DNA of 64,000 nucleotides from assembly GCF_000145615.1 (NCBI RefSeq), contig NC_014410.1, forward strand, positions 910,001 through 974,000, given 5' to 3'. Position 1 is the stretch's first letter; the number at the start of each line of letters is the position of its first letter. The position numbers were made by a program, and so were the translations under genes. Positions 8,312 through 17,127 of the stretch are shown here, one piece after another. Source of the stretch: Thermoanaerobacterium thermosaccharolyticum DSM 571. Its GTDB lineage: Bacteria > Bacillota > Thermoanaerobacteria > Thermoanaerobacterales > Thermoanaerobacteraceae. The notes beneath the pieces are model-generated. The model saw nothing but the letters and a program-made list of their open reading frames with translations. It was not told the origin of the DNA and did no database searches.

Positions 8312-9214
8312 GTGAAGGATATTAATTTAGATATATCTTATCAGAATAACGATATAATATTAAAATCAATGGCACAAGAGTTCAAAGATAAATCGCTTAA
8401 GTTTTACGGGATAAATGTACCTAAAATAGTAACAGTTATACCAGCGAACTTGCCGTCAATTGAAGTCAAAGAAGATAGGCTGGATTTTATATTTCTTTTG
8501 GAAGATGACTCATTGCTGCATATGGAATTTCAAACGACAAATAAAAAAGCCGATATAAAAAGATTTTTGCAGTATGACACAAGGCTTTATAGTAAATATG
8601 AGAGAACAATAAGAACTGTTGTAATATATTCTGGTAAAATAGAAGAAGCGATTAGTAGATTAGACATTGGATCAATAATATATAAAGTAGAACAAGTATT
8701 TTTAGTGAAATATGATGGTGACAAAATATATAAAGAATTAAACGAAAAAATTGACAAAAAACTACGATTGACAGATATAGATAAGCTAAATTTAATATTT
8801 TTACCACTTATGGGAAGCAAAAAAGGCAGTGATGAGATGGCAATAGATGCAGTAGAACTGGCGAAAAAGATAGAAGATGAAGATGAAAAGACATATATAA
8901 TCGGTGCATTAATAGGAATAAGTGATAAATTTCTGACCGATGAATATAAAAATAAATTGAAAGGAGCGATAAGAATGACTAAGATAGCCGAAATGTTGAT
9001 ACAAGAAGGAAAAGCCGAAGGAAAGGCTGAAGGAAAGGTCGAAGGAAAGGCTGAATTAATTATTAAACTTTTAAATAAAAAATTTGACAAAATACCAGAA
9101 TTTTATGTAAAAAAAATGTACGAGTTAAATATAGATAAATTAGAAAAGATAGGGGAGGATATTTTTGATATAAAAAAGATAGAGGACCTAGATAAATACT
9201 TTAATGATAATTAG
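8312..9214 (+). CDS. Rpn/PD-(D/E)XK-type protein, gene B copy 1
   Basis: This 300-aa protein has a PD-(D/E)XK-like core where RLDFIFLLEDDSLLHMEFQ gives the acidic residue and an ExQ variant of the second motif, typical of the putative transposase/Rpn superfamily. Residues ~230-246 are an EGKA-type repeat (12-bp units), followed by a LLNKKFDKIPEFYVKKMYEL tail like that of gene A. The start is GTG 8312 behind AGGAGAAA. It follows gene A by 30 nt and is followed by a terminator, so A and B form an operon. The number of EGKA units differs from copy 2, as expected from replication slippage. Confidence 0.68.
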   Translation: MKDINLDISYQNNDIILKSMAQEFKDKSLKFYGINVPKIVTVIPANLPSIEVKEDRLDFIFLLEDDSLLHMEFQTTNKKADIKRFLQYDTRLYSKYERTIRTVVIYSGKIEEAISRLDIGSIIYKVEQVFLVKYDGDKIYKELNEKIDKKLRLTDIDKLNLIFLPLMGSKKGSDEMAIDAVELAKKIEDEDEKTYIIGALIGISDKFLTDEYKNKLKGAIRMTKIAEMLIQEGKAEGKAEGKVEGKAELIIKLLNKKFDKIPEFYVKKMYELNIDKLEKIGEDIFDIKKIEDLDKYFNDN

Positions 9215-9220
9215 TTTGAT

Positions 9221-9251
9221 AAAAAAAGGTAATTAAGCCTTTTATTTTTTT
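9221..9251 (+). terminator. Rho-independent terminator, Rpn-like unit 1
   Basis: AAAAGG (9224-9229), loop TAATTAAG, CCTTTT (9238-9243), then a T run. Confidence 0.75.
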
Positions 9252-9346
9252 ATGCATAAATACCCATGTCAAGATGATGGGTTTAGAAAAACTTTAACGA
9301 TACCAAGTGGAATGGATCATGTCTTGCCGCCAATGTTATTATGCAT
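9252..9346. repeat. Short nested inverted repeat between the two Rpn-like units
   Basis: ATGCATAA (9252-9259) faces TTATGCAT (9339-9346). Inside it CAAGATGAT (9270-9278) faces ATCATGTCTTG (9316-9326). No coding potential is visible. The ~95-bp span could be a small MITE-like relic or the scar of the duplication. The rest of the 9215-9587 gap holds the terminator, sigma-H-like promoter and leader described separately. Confidence 0.3.
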
Positions 9347-9372
9347 GATATTTAAAAATTTTGATAGTAAAA

Positions 9373-9401
9373 GAAGGATTTTCAAAATTTATGTCGAATA
9401 G
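9373..9401 (+). promoter_or_regulatory. Sigma-H-type promoter, Rpn-like unit 2
   Basis: This is an exact duplicate of the 7140-7168 promoter: GAAGGATTT, 11-nt spacer, GTCGAATAG. Confidence 0.6.
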
Positions 9402-9415
9402 ATTTATACTATAAA

Positions 9416-9542
9416 GTAGTAATATTATCCAGAAATATTCATGAGGCTGTTTCGGCGCCCGTGAATGTTGATGGTGTTAATATTTTGCTACATAGCGGAG
9501 GCGGTGAATTTATTCACTGGTGTCCGTATAGCGAAGCTATAC
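9416..9542 (+). promoter_or_regulatory. Structured 5' leader, copy 2
   Basis: This copy is identical to the 7183-7309 leader at an offset of 2233 bp, with the same helices. Because the two copies are identical they give no covariation support. Confidence 0.42.
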
Positions 9543-9587
9543 CTATTTTGAGGGAAATGTGATATAATTTAAGGAGAAAGAAATAAA

Positions 9588-10538
9588 ATGAATGATTGGC
9601 ACAGCGATTTTGTAACAGCCATAAAAGAAGAGCTAAAAGATGAAAAAGTTGAAATAAAACAAGAAGAATATCTATCAAAAGAGCCTTTAAGAATAGATGT
9701 CATAATAATAAAAAAAGAAAAAGATGTAAAGATAAATAAAAGGATAGGACAAATATTTAAAAGATACAACATAATAGAGTATAAGTCTCCAGATGATTAT
9801 GTATCAATAGATGATTATTTCAAGGGATTAGGCTATGTATATCTATATAAATCAATAATGAATGCTTACGAGAAATCACGAAAAGAAGTTGATGATATAA
9901 AGATAGAAGAATTAACACTGACATTTGTATGTAGCAATCTTCCCAAAAAACTCATATCATTTTTAGCAGAACATAAAATTAAATTAGACAATTCTGATAA
10001 TGGCATTTATTATATACATAATGAATGGATACCGGTGCAGATAATAGTATTGTCTGAGTTAGAAAATGTAGAGGAAAATTATCCATTGATGGTTTTATCA
10101 AATAACATGTATTTTAAAAATGCAATAGAGAAACTATTCACCAGTATAAATGAAGCAAAAGAATATGACAATAAAATAAGATTAATTGAGGCGGCATTTA
10201 GAATAGATCCGAGTAAAGTTTCGGAGGTGATTAAGATGTATGCAGACAGATTAAATGAAGAGCAGATGAAATATGTAATAAACAACTTAAAGGAAGCGAA
10301 CTTTAAAATATATACTGAGGAAGAATTAAAAAAGAGTATGGAAAAAGGCATGGAAAAAGGTATTGAAAAAGGTATGGAAAATCTCGTTATAAGATTGTTG
10401 AAGAAGAAATTCAGTGATATACCTGAAAAATATATAAAGTTAATTGAAGATGCAGATGAGAAGACATTGCTTCAAATAGCAGACAACATATTTGAAATTA
10501 ATAAGATTGAAGATATAGAGAAATATATTGTAAGTTAG
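9588..10538 (+). CDS. Rpn/PD-(D/E)XK-type protein, gene A copy 2
   Basis: This 316-aa protein is almost identical to the copy at 7355 (same DVIIIKK and EYKSP motifs). It differs by a handful of substitutions, for example DPSKV in place of DPGIV, and by eight extra residues: the linker reads MEKGMEKGIEKGMEN instead of IEKGMEN. The expansion consists of 12-bp units. It has the same ATG and AAGGAG site. The 148-nt gap to gene B copy 2 is much longer than in unit 1 and shows nothing recognisable apart from an extended -10. Confidence 0.7.
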   Translation: MNDWHSDFVTAIKEELKDEKVEIKQEEYLSKEPLRIDVIIIKKEKDVKINKRIGQIFKRYNIIEYKSPDDYVSIDDYFKGLGYVYLYKSIMNAYEKSRKEVDDIKIEELTLTFVCSNLPKKLISFLAEHKIKLDNSDNGIYYIHNEWIPVQIIVLSELENVEENYPLMVLSNNMYFKNAIEKLFTSINEAKEYDNKIRLIEAAFRIDPSKVSEVIKMYADRLNEEQMKYVINNLKEANFKIYTEEELKKSMEKGMEKGIEKGMENLVIRLLKKKFSDIPEKYIKLIEDADEKTLLQIADNIFEINKIEDIEKYIVS

Positions 10539-10686
10539 GATTTGTTTTTGCCTTTTTAATTCAGAAATATAATCTTTACCTATTTGGAATACTACAAGAC
10601 GTTTTAAATTTGCTTACATCCATTTATGGGGCATATATTTTAAACAAAAGATTAATAAATATGGTATAATTAAGAGGAGAAAAAGC

Positions 10687-11601
10687 GTGAAGAATAATAA
10701 CTTAGATATATCTTATCAGAATAACGATATAATATTAAAATCGATGGCTCAAGAATTCAAAGATAAATCGCTTAAGTTTTACGGGATAAATGTACCTAAA
10801 ATAGTAACAGTTATACCGGCGAATTTACCGTCAATTGAAGTTAAGGAAGATAGGCTGGATTTTATATTTCTTTTGGAAGATGACTCATTGTTGCATATGG
10901 AATTTCAAACAACAAATAAAAAAGCCGATATAAAAAGATTTTTGCAGTATGATGCAAGGCTGTATAATAAATATGAGAGAACAATAAGGACTGTTGTAAT
11001 ATACTCAGGTAAAATAGAAGAAGCAATTAATAGATTGGACATTGGATCAATAATATATAAAGTAGATCAAGTATTTTTAGTGAAGTACGATGGCGATGAA
11101 ATATATAAAGAATTAAACGAAAAAATTGATAGGAAATTACAACTAACAGATATAGACAAATTGAACTTAATATTTTTGCCACTTATGGGAAGTAAAAAAA
11201 GCAGTGATGAGATGGCAATAGATGCAGTAGAACTTGCGAAAAAGATAGAAAATGAAGATGAAAAGACGTATCTAATCGGTGCATTAATAGGAATAAGTGA
11301 TAAATTTCTGACCGATGAATATAAAAATAAATTGAAAGGAGCGATAAGAATGACTAAGATAGCCGAAATGTTGATACAAGAAGGTAAGGCCGAAGGAAAA
11401 GCCGAAGGAAAGGCCGAAGGAAAAGCCGAAGGAAAGGCTGAATTAATTATTAAACTTTTAAATAAAAAATTTAACAAAATACCGGAATTGTATGTAAAAA
11501 GAATGTACGAATTAAATATAGATAAGTTAGAAAAGATAGGTGAGAATATTTTTGATATAAAAAAGATAGAGGATCTAGATAAATACTTTAATGATAATTA
11601 G
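10687..11601 (+). CDS. Rpn/PD-(D/E)XK-type protein, gene B copy 2
   Basis: This 304-aa close copy of the 8312 gene has the same DFIFLLEDD and MEFQ motifs. The EGKA linker has one more unit than copy 1. The start is GTG 10687 behind AAGAGGAGAAA. An extended -10 (TGGTATAAT, 10662-10670) sits ~17 nt before the start codon, so this gene may have its own promoter with a very short leader. A terminator follows. Confidence 0.68.
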   Translation: MKNNNLDISYQNNDIILKSMAQEFKDKSLKFYGINVPKIVTVIPANLPSIEVKEDRLDFIFLLEDDSLLHMEFQTTNKKADIKRFLQYDARLYNKYERTIRTVVIYSGKIEEAINRLDIGSIIYKVDQVFLVKYDGDEIYKELNEKIDRKLQLTDIDKLNLIFLPLMGSKKSSDEMAIDAVELAKKIENEDEKTYLIGALIGISDKFLTDEYKNKLKGAIRMTKIAEMLIQEGKAEGKAEGKAEGKAEGKAELIIKLLNKKFNKIPELYVKRMYELNIDKLEKIGENIFDIKKIEDLDKYFNDN

Positions 11602-11607
11602 TTTGAT

Positions 11608-11637
11608 AAAAAGGGTAATTAAGCCTTTTATTTTTTT
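11608..11637 (+). terminator. Rho-independent terminator, Rpn-like unit 2
   Basis: AAAAGG (11609-11614), 9-nt loop, CCTTTT (11624-11629), then seven T residues. It is nearly identical to the unit 1 terminator. Confidence 0.75.
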
Positions 11638-11709
11638 ATAAAAATATTAAAAGAATTATACGAAATCATAATTTCGGATAATTGGATAAAATGTAAAGAA
11701 GAGGGGAAT

Positions 11710-12357
11710 ATGGTGAATATAAATACGAAATCTTATTGGGATAATCGATTTAGGTCAAATGATTGGATTTTAAGCGGCGGGGAAATCCAGACAAAGAGAT
11801 TTGCGTGTGAGCAAATAAAGTTTTTTAAAATACCGACAACTTTTGATGGAACAATAGTTGATTTTGGATGCGCTTTGGGCGATGCAATTCCTATATATAA
11901 GCGAAGGTTTAAAAATGCAAAATTAATTGGGTTTGATATTTCTGAGGAGGCAATTCGAAAATGCAAGGAGAAATATGGTAATATTGCTGATTTCTATCAA
12001 GGAACGTATTTAGATGTACCAAAAGTTGATGTTATAATTGCCTCAAATGTATTGGAACATTTAAATGATGATAAAAAAATAGCTGAAGAATTATTAAAAA
12101 AATGCAACGACTTATATATAACTGTTCCTTATAAAGAAGTATTAAGTTCGTGCGGTGAACATGTTAATAGTTACGATGAACATTCATTTGATTATTTGAA
12201 TCCAATAGATTATCATATTTATAAATCGAAAGGTTTGATGTGTTGTAATAGTATCTTTATTGATGTATATGTTAAAAATATAATAAGACCATTATTAGGT
12301 AAAAAAATTGTTAAACCTAAATATGAAATCATTTATCATTTTCAAAATAAAAAATAG
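11710..12357 (+). CDS. Class I SAM-dependent methyltransferase
   Basis: This 215-aa protein has a Rossmann methyltransferase motif I in IVDFGCALGDA and the acidic loop LIGFDISEEAI, followed by DVIIASNVLEHLND (motif IV region). It is the first gene of the exopolysaccharide cluster, directly abutting a glycosyltransferase, so it probably methylates a sugar or a lipid-linked intermediate. The start is ATG 11710 or GTG 11713 behind GAGGGG; GTG has the better spacing. The substrate cannot be read from sequence. Confidence 0.78.
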   Translation: MVNINTKSYWDNRFRSNDWILSGGEIQTKRFACEQIKFFKIPTTFDGTIVDFGCALGDAIPIYKRRFKNAKLIGFDISEEAIRKCKEKYGNIADFYQGTYLDVPKVDVIIASNVLEHLNDDKKIAEELLKKCNDLYITVPYKEVLSSCGEHVNSYDEHSFDYLNPIDYHIYKSKGLMCCNSIFIDVYVKNIIRPLLGKKIVKPKYEIIYHFQNKK

Positions 12358-12369
12358 GTGGGATCAATC

Positions 12370-13494
12370 ATGTCGAAGAGGGTAGTATTTTTGCGTTCAA
12401 ATCCTGTAGCACCAGATCCTAGAGTCGAGAAAGAAGCAAAAAGTTTGTTCAAACATGGATATGATGTAAATATTGTCGGATGGGATCGAACAGGTCAATT
12501 GAATAACGAGAAGTTACCTTATGCAAATATAACAAGATTAAATATCCCAGCACAATTTGGATCAGGAATTAGGAATTTTCCCTATTTAGTTAAATGGAAT
12601 ATTTACCTATTAATTTGGTTGTTTAAAAATCATAATACATATGATTATATTCATGCATGTGATTTTGATACTATTATTCCAACGATTATAACAAAATATC
12701 TTTTCAAGAAAAAAGTTGTTTATGATATATTTGATTTTTATTCAGATATGTTAAGAAAAGTACCTAGTGCGATAAAAAAGTTAATAAAGAAAGTTGATTT
12801 TTTTTGTATTAATAGGGTGGATGCTGTCATAATAGCTGATGAATGTAGGAAAAAACAAATTAAAGGTAGTAATCCTAAAAGACTGATAGTTATATATAAT
12901 ACACCTGAAGATATTAATAATTATGATAATTGTTTCGAATATAAAGAGTATGGTGCCCAATTACGTATTGCATATGTAGGTCTTCTTCAAATTGAGAGGG
13001 GTCTTATTGAAATGATTAAAGTTGTGCAACGCCATCCGAATTGGATGCTCTATTTAGCAGGTTTTGGGGGTGACGAAAATGAAATATTGTCACATTGCTC
13101 TAATTTTTCCAATATAAAGTTTTATGGAAGAGTAAATTATGATATAGCACTAAAAATTAATAATAGTTCTGATGTGATGTTTGCAACTTATGATCCTAGT
13201 ATACCTAATCACAGATTTTCCAGTGCGAATAAGTTATTTGAAGCTATGATGTTAGGGAAACCTATCATAGTAGCTAAGAATACTGGGATGGATGAGTTGG
13301 TCGAAAAATATCGTTTAGGCGAAATCGTAGAATATGGAGATATGTATGATTTAGAAAATGCTTTAAAAAATTTTTCGCAGATGAATCTGTATGATAGAGA
13401 TTCATTCAGTATAAGAGTAAAAGAAATTTATAATAAATATTTTAGCTGGAGTATGATGGAAGGAAAATTAATAAGTCTGTATGAAGAAATATAA
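12370..13494 (+). CDS. Glycosyltransferase family 4 (GT-B)
   Basis: This 374-aa cytoplasmic GT-B enzyme has an N-terminal acceptor half (RSNPVAPDPRVEKEAKSL) and a donor half with IAYVGLLQIERGL, LAGFGGDENEI and the conserved glutamate region FSSANKLFEAMMLGKPIIV. It transfers a nucleotide-activated sugar to a growing polyprenyl-linked oligosaccharide. ATG 12370 follows AGGTGGG with 8-nt spacing; a GTG at 12358 is inside that site. It lies immediately downstream of the methyltransferase and upstream of a truncated polymerase. Confidence 0.85.
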   Translation: MSKRVVFLRSNPVAPDPRVEKEAKSLFKHGYDVNIVGWDRTGQLNNEKLPYANITRLNIPAQFGSGIRNFPYLVKWNIYLLIWLFKNHNTYDYIHACDFDTIIPTIITKYLFKKKVVYDIFDFYSDMLRKVPSAIKKLIKKVDFFCINRVDAVIIADECRKKQIKGSNPKRLIVIYNTPEDINNYDNCFEYKEYGAQLRIAYVGLLQIERGLIEMIKVVQRHPNWMLYLAGFGGDENEILSHCSNFSNIKFYGRVNYDIALKINNSSDVMFATYDPSIPNHRFSSANKLFEAMMLGKPIIVAKNTGMDELVEKYRLGEIVEYGDMYDLENALKNFSQMNLYDRDSFSIRVKEIYNKYFSWSMMEGKLISLYEEI

Positions 13495-13497
13495 AAA

Positions 13498-14325
13498 ATG
13501 GTGATTAGATTGAATATTGAGTTATATAGTATTAAAGATAAATTATTTATATTTTTGCTGAGCCTAATTTTAGGTTTGCCAGAAGCTTCGGATAATTCTT
13601 ATACACTTGGAGTGATTAAAGTTGCCAATAATGCTGTATATATTTCAGATATATTGACAATATTTTTACTAATTGGATTTATAATATATATTATTAAATG
13701 TGGCAAAGTAAATAAAGGCGTAGGTATAATAATAATTTTATATATATTGTTATTGCTAATACCTCTTTTTATTGGTATCAGTAATAACAATAATTTATTT
13801 AAAATTGTTGCTGATTTAAGGGGCTCTGTATTTATATTATTAATGTATTTTTATTATGAATATTTAAATAAAACTCAAGATAGATTAACATATAAGGTGA
13901 ATCTTGCTATTCTAAATTCAGTAATATTTTTTACCTTAATAATACTTTTACTATGGATAATTAAGCCGAGTTTAATTTATTTGAATTCGGGACGAATCTC
14001 TTATAAATCATTAAATTTAGTAACATTATCTACGTATGTTTCATATACTAATATATTAAATAAAAGATATAATATTTTTTCAAAAATTGTTTTAGTTTTA
14101 TCAATAATATTAAATATTTTTGGTGGTTTTAGAATTTTGTTAAGTATTCAATTATTATTAATATTTATTCTTTCTTTTAAGTATTTAAAAATAACATATA
14201 AAAAAGTAACGTATTTTTTTATGCAAATTTTTGCAGTGTTAATAATTTTAATTGGTCTTCCGGGATTCTTAAAAAAGATCAATGTTATATATATACGTTT
14301 TATATATTTAATTTATAATCTATAG
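13498..14325 (+). pseudogene. Wzy/O-antigen polymerase-like membrane protein, truncated by an insertion sequence
   Basis: The 275-aa frame has about eight hydrophobic segments and extreme Ile/Leu/Lys content, typical of polysaccharide polymerases (Wzy/EpsG class, usually 400 or more residues). It ends within the CTATAG palindrome at the left edge of the IS4-type element, so the C-terminal third or more is missing. The sequence beyond the IS encodes a glycosyltransferase tail, not the rest of this protein. ATG 13498 lacks a clear ribosome binding site; TTG 13510 behind GGTGAT is an alternative. It is probably non-functional. Confidence 0.6.
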
Positions 14326-15713
14326 ATGAGAAAATTCACTGGCACAAATTTACATAATAAACTTACATGAAAAAATTTAATAAAAAATAGAGACAAATGC
14401 TCGCTTCTATGGTATTAATATATTGTTACCCTATAACAATATTAATCATAGGAGTGGAGCAAATGTCTCATAATAAAAGAATAACAGAAAATTCATCAAT
14501 AATCCAGTACTTAATGAAATTAAATTTTGCATTATATTTCTCTAAGCCTGTTATTCGCCATATTGTAGAATTTATAATTGCTGCCACTCAAAAGGGTTAT
14601 AGTGGTACTGTCACTGACATAGTTAATTTAAGCTTTGCTAATTGCCATAGAACTACCTTTGGCAAATTTTTAAGCCAAGGTGTTTGGAATATAGAGTATG
14701 CATGGAAAGCTATAAGGCGAGAAGTTATTCGTATTATATTTGAATTATCCCAAATTAGCAACAAGCCGATATTTGTGATTTTTGATGATACTATTGCTGA
14801 GAAGACAAAGCCTTCGTTACAGGCTAAACATACTATCCAGGCAACAGGATTCCATCAATCACATTTAAAAGGGAAACAAGTTTGGGGACACCAACTTCTT
14901 ACCATGATGCTATCCTGCGGCAAAGTAGTATTGCCTTGCTGCATTGAGCGCTATGAAAAAGGTGGCAAAAGCAAAATCGAAAGAATATGTGAAATGGTAT
15001 CTATGCTTCCAATACCTAAAGGACCAGCATATGGACTATGTGATTCATGGTACATAAACAAAAAAGTAATAGAAGCACATTTTGAAAGAGGATACCATCT
15101 CATAGGAGCACTAAAAACTAACAGAATTATCTATCCACAAGGCATTAGAATTCAGATAAAAGACTTTGCCCAATATATCGAAAAGAACGAAGTTCACCTC
15201 GTTACAGTGAACGGTTCTAATTACTGGGTATATCGCTATGAAGGAGCCTTAAATGGCATAGATAATGCTGTAGTAGTATTGTGCTGGCCTGAGAAAGCTT
15301 TTAAAAATGAGAATGCTCTACATGCATTTATTTGTACTAATACTGAATTAGATACCGAGACAATTCTAAATTACTACAGTCAAAGATGGCCTATAGAAAT
15401 ATTCTTTAGACAGACAAAGAATAATCTTGGACTAAATACGTATCAAGTACGCTCAACAAAATCAATAGATAGATTATTATGGCTTATATCATTGACATAC
15501 ATGTATTGTACGACTTCAGACGACAAATATTGCAAATTTGGACAAGGAATAAAAAAGGTTCGCAAAGAAGTACAAAAGCAGCGTGTTCAATGGCTATATG
15601 AGCAAGCTAATAATAAAGTACCTATTGATGAAATTTTAGAACAACTACAGTTAGCATAGGTGTAGTGTATCTATTTGATGGTAATATTTGTTATCATTTT
15701 TTCTCATCTATAG
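14320..15713 (+). mobile_element. IS4-type insertion sequence
   Basis: The element is bounded by CTATAGATGAGAAAA at the left (14320-14334) and its reverse complement TTTTCTCATCTATAG at the right (15699-15713). It holds one intact transposase gene. Because CTATAG is itself a palindrome, it could be part of the terminal inverted repeat or a target duplication of 2, 4 or 6 bp. The coding sequences on the two sides do not belong to the same gene, so the insertion is associated with a deletion or recombination. Confidence 0.85.
14463..15659 (+). CDS. IS4-type DDE transposase
   Basis: This 398-aa transposase has FVIFDDTIAEKTKPS (first Asp), YGLCDSWYINKKVIE (second Asp) and YSQRWPIEIFFRQTK, which fits the Y-(2)-R-(3)-E-(6)-K signature of the IS4 group; IS701 is the closest style I recall. 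ATG 14463 follows GGAGTGGAGC. The frame is intact, so the copy may be active. The longer open frame from 14397 lacks a ribosome binding site. Confidence 0.88.
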   Translation: MSHNKRITENSSIIQYLMKLNFALYFSKPVIRHIVEFIIAATQKGYSGTVTDIVNLSFANCHRTTFGKFLSQGVWNIEYAWKAIRREVIRIIFELSQISNKPIFVIFDDTIAEKTKPSLQAKHTIQATGFHQSHLKGKQVWGHQLLTMMLSCGKVVLPCCIERYEKGGKSKIERICEMVSMLPIPKGPAYGLCDSWYINKKVIEAHFERGYHLIGALKTNRIIYPQGIRIQIKDFAQYIEKNEVHLVTVNGSNYWVYRYEGALNGIDNAVVVLCWPEKAFKNENALHAFICTNTELDTETILNYYSQRWPIEIFFRQTKNNLGLNTYQVRSTKSIDRLLWLISLTYMYCTTSDDKYCKFGQGIKKVRKEVQKQRVQWLYEQANNKVPIDEILEQLQLA

Positions 15714-16560
15714 TAAATTAATAAAGCAAAACAAGTATGATATTGTTCATGTGCATCTTTTTCCAGCACAATATTTTTGTTCATTAGCTTCATTGTTTAC
15801 GAAAGATACTAAATTTATTTTTACTGAGCATAACTCGTTTAATAGGCGTAGAAATTATGTTATATTTCGTATTTTTGATTATATTTCATATTTACCATAT
15901 GCCAAAATAGTATGTGTTAGTAATATGACTAAGAACGATTTGATTAATTGGATTCCAACTATATCAAATAAAGCTTTAACAATATATAACGGTATTCCCC
16001 TTGAAGATAAGAAAGAAGACAATATTAAATATGATTTAATATTAGTTGGATCAATGAGAAGTAATGTAAAAGGTATTGATATTTTATTAAAATCTATAAA
16101 AAGTATTGAAGATCATATAAATAAGGTTGCAATAGTAGGTGATGGTATTTTAAAAGATGAATTAATAAATTTAAGGAATAACTTAGGACTAGAAGATAAA
16201 GTTGATTTTCTTGGAAATAGAAAAGACATTAATAATTTATTAGAACAATCTAAAATATTTATTTTGCCATCCAGATGGGAAGGACTACCAGTTTCAATTT
16301 TAGAAGCAATGTCAAAAGCTAAACCAATTATAGCAACTAAAGTTGGTGGAATTCCAGAAATATTAGAAGATGGAAAAACCGGCTTATTAGTTGAGCCAGA
16401 AAATGAAATTGATTTAGCAAAAGCCATTAAAGAATTATTAAATAATTATGATTATGCGAAAAAATTAGGTGAAACTGGGTATAATGTTGTAAAAAATAAA
16501 TTTTCAATTGAGATATATAGTGATAATCTATATAAATTATATAATGATTTAATAAACTGA
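15714..16560 (+). pseudogene. Glycosyltransferase family 4, 5'-truncated
   Basis: From the right end of the IS, the frame reads SKLIKQNKYDIVHVHLFPAQ and continues as a normal GT4 protein: FTEHNSFNRRR, LVGSMRSNVKGIDILLKSI, PSRWEGLPVSILEAMSKAKPI and VGGIPEILEDGKTGLLVEP. The first ~75 residues of the acceptor domain are missing. An apparent TTG start at 15688 lies inside the IS and is an accident. It is probably dead unless the IS supplies expression of a partial enzyme. Confidence 0.75.
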
Positions 16561-16621
16561 AGGAATGGTGTTAGTATATAATTTACTGTACACGAAACAT
16601 TTAACACGATAAAACATATTT

Positions 16622-17000
16622 ATGGAAGGTAATGTTAAACAGTGTTTAAAATCAGAAGAATTTAAGCAGCAGGTTATAGAGTTATATTATTCGGGTAAGT
16701 CAGTGCGGGATCTAAGCTGTGAATATGCGTAGTAACAGTGGCTATTTATAAATGTTATAAAATATTTCCCCCAGTAAAAGTTTTTGAAAGTGAGGAACTC
16801 ATACCCAAGAATACAAGGTAATAAAGAAGCTTATTTGTGAATTTAAAACGGAGAGTGAAATATTAAAAGAAGATACTGATATAATTGCAAAAAAACGATA
16901 AATAAAATTGGTGCTTTCATCAATAAATATAAAGCTCAATATGCAGTTAAGTTTATGTATAAAGCCTTAAAATTTCTAAGGAGCACTTAAATAGGGACAC
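16622..17000 (+). pseudogene. IS3-family transposase remnant
   Basis: A broken OrfA begins at ATG 16622 with KSEEFKQQVIELYYSGKS and stops in the tag at ~16731. Further on, in other frames, KLICEFKTESEILKED (OrfA leucine-zipper end) and FINKYKAQYAVKFMYKALKF (OrfB start) can be read. Stops and frameshifts break it throughout. It fills most of the 16561-17127 gap; the rest of that gap holds no recognisable gene, only an AT palindrome near 17047-17075. Confidence 0.65.
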
Positions 17001-17127
17001 CCATGCTTTTCGAAAGGGGATTTATAGTTTTGGTGTTGTTCTTAAAGCATTGCAAAAAAATTTAAATTTTTTTGTTTGCTTTATTAGCACAAGTCTATTA
17101 TTTAAAAATCAATGAGGAGCTGTATTT

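Larger units (their letters stand above)
7120..11637 (+). repeat. Tandem duplication of a two-gene Rpn-like unit
   Basis: The segment starting at 7120 repeats at 9353 with a constant offset of 2233 bp. Promoter, leader and the first gene (7355 versus 9588) are almost identical, and the second gene (8312 versus 10687) is a close copy. The units differ in the A-B spacer (30 nt in unit 1, 148 nt in unit 2) and in the number of short in-frame repeats near the 3' ends. The two terminators are near-identical. Confidence 0.9.

Noticed and set aside
8587-9090. Minus-strand frame with repeated AFPS units
   Set aside because: This is the antisense of the EGKA repeat in gene B. It has no ribosome binding site and no family; the same shadow occurs at 11067-11477.
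15688-15713. TTG start for an intact glycosyltransferase
   Set aside because: The codon lies inside the right end of the insertion sequence and the acceptor domain is missing.
17047-17075. AT palindrome as a terminator or origin
   Set aside because: It is a run of A and T that pairs with itself but has no GC stem; nothing nearby supports an origin.
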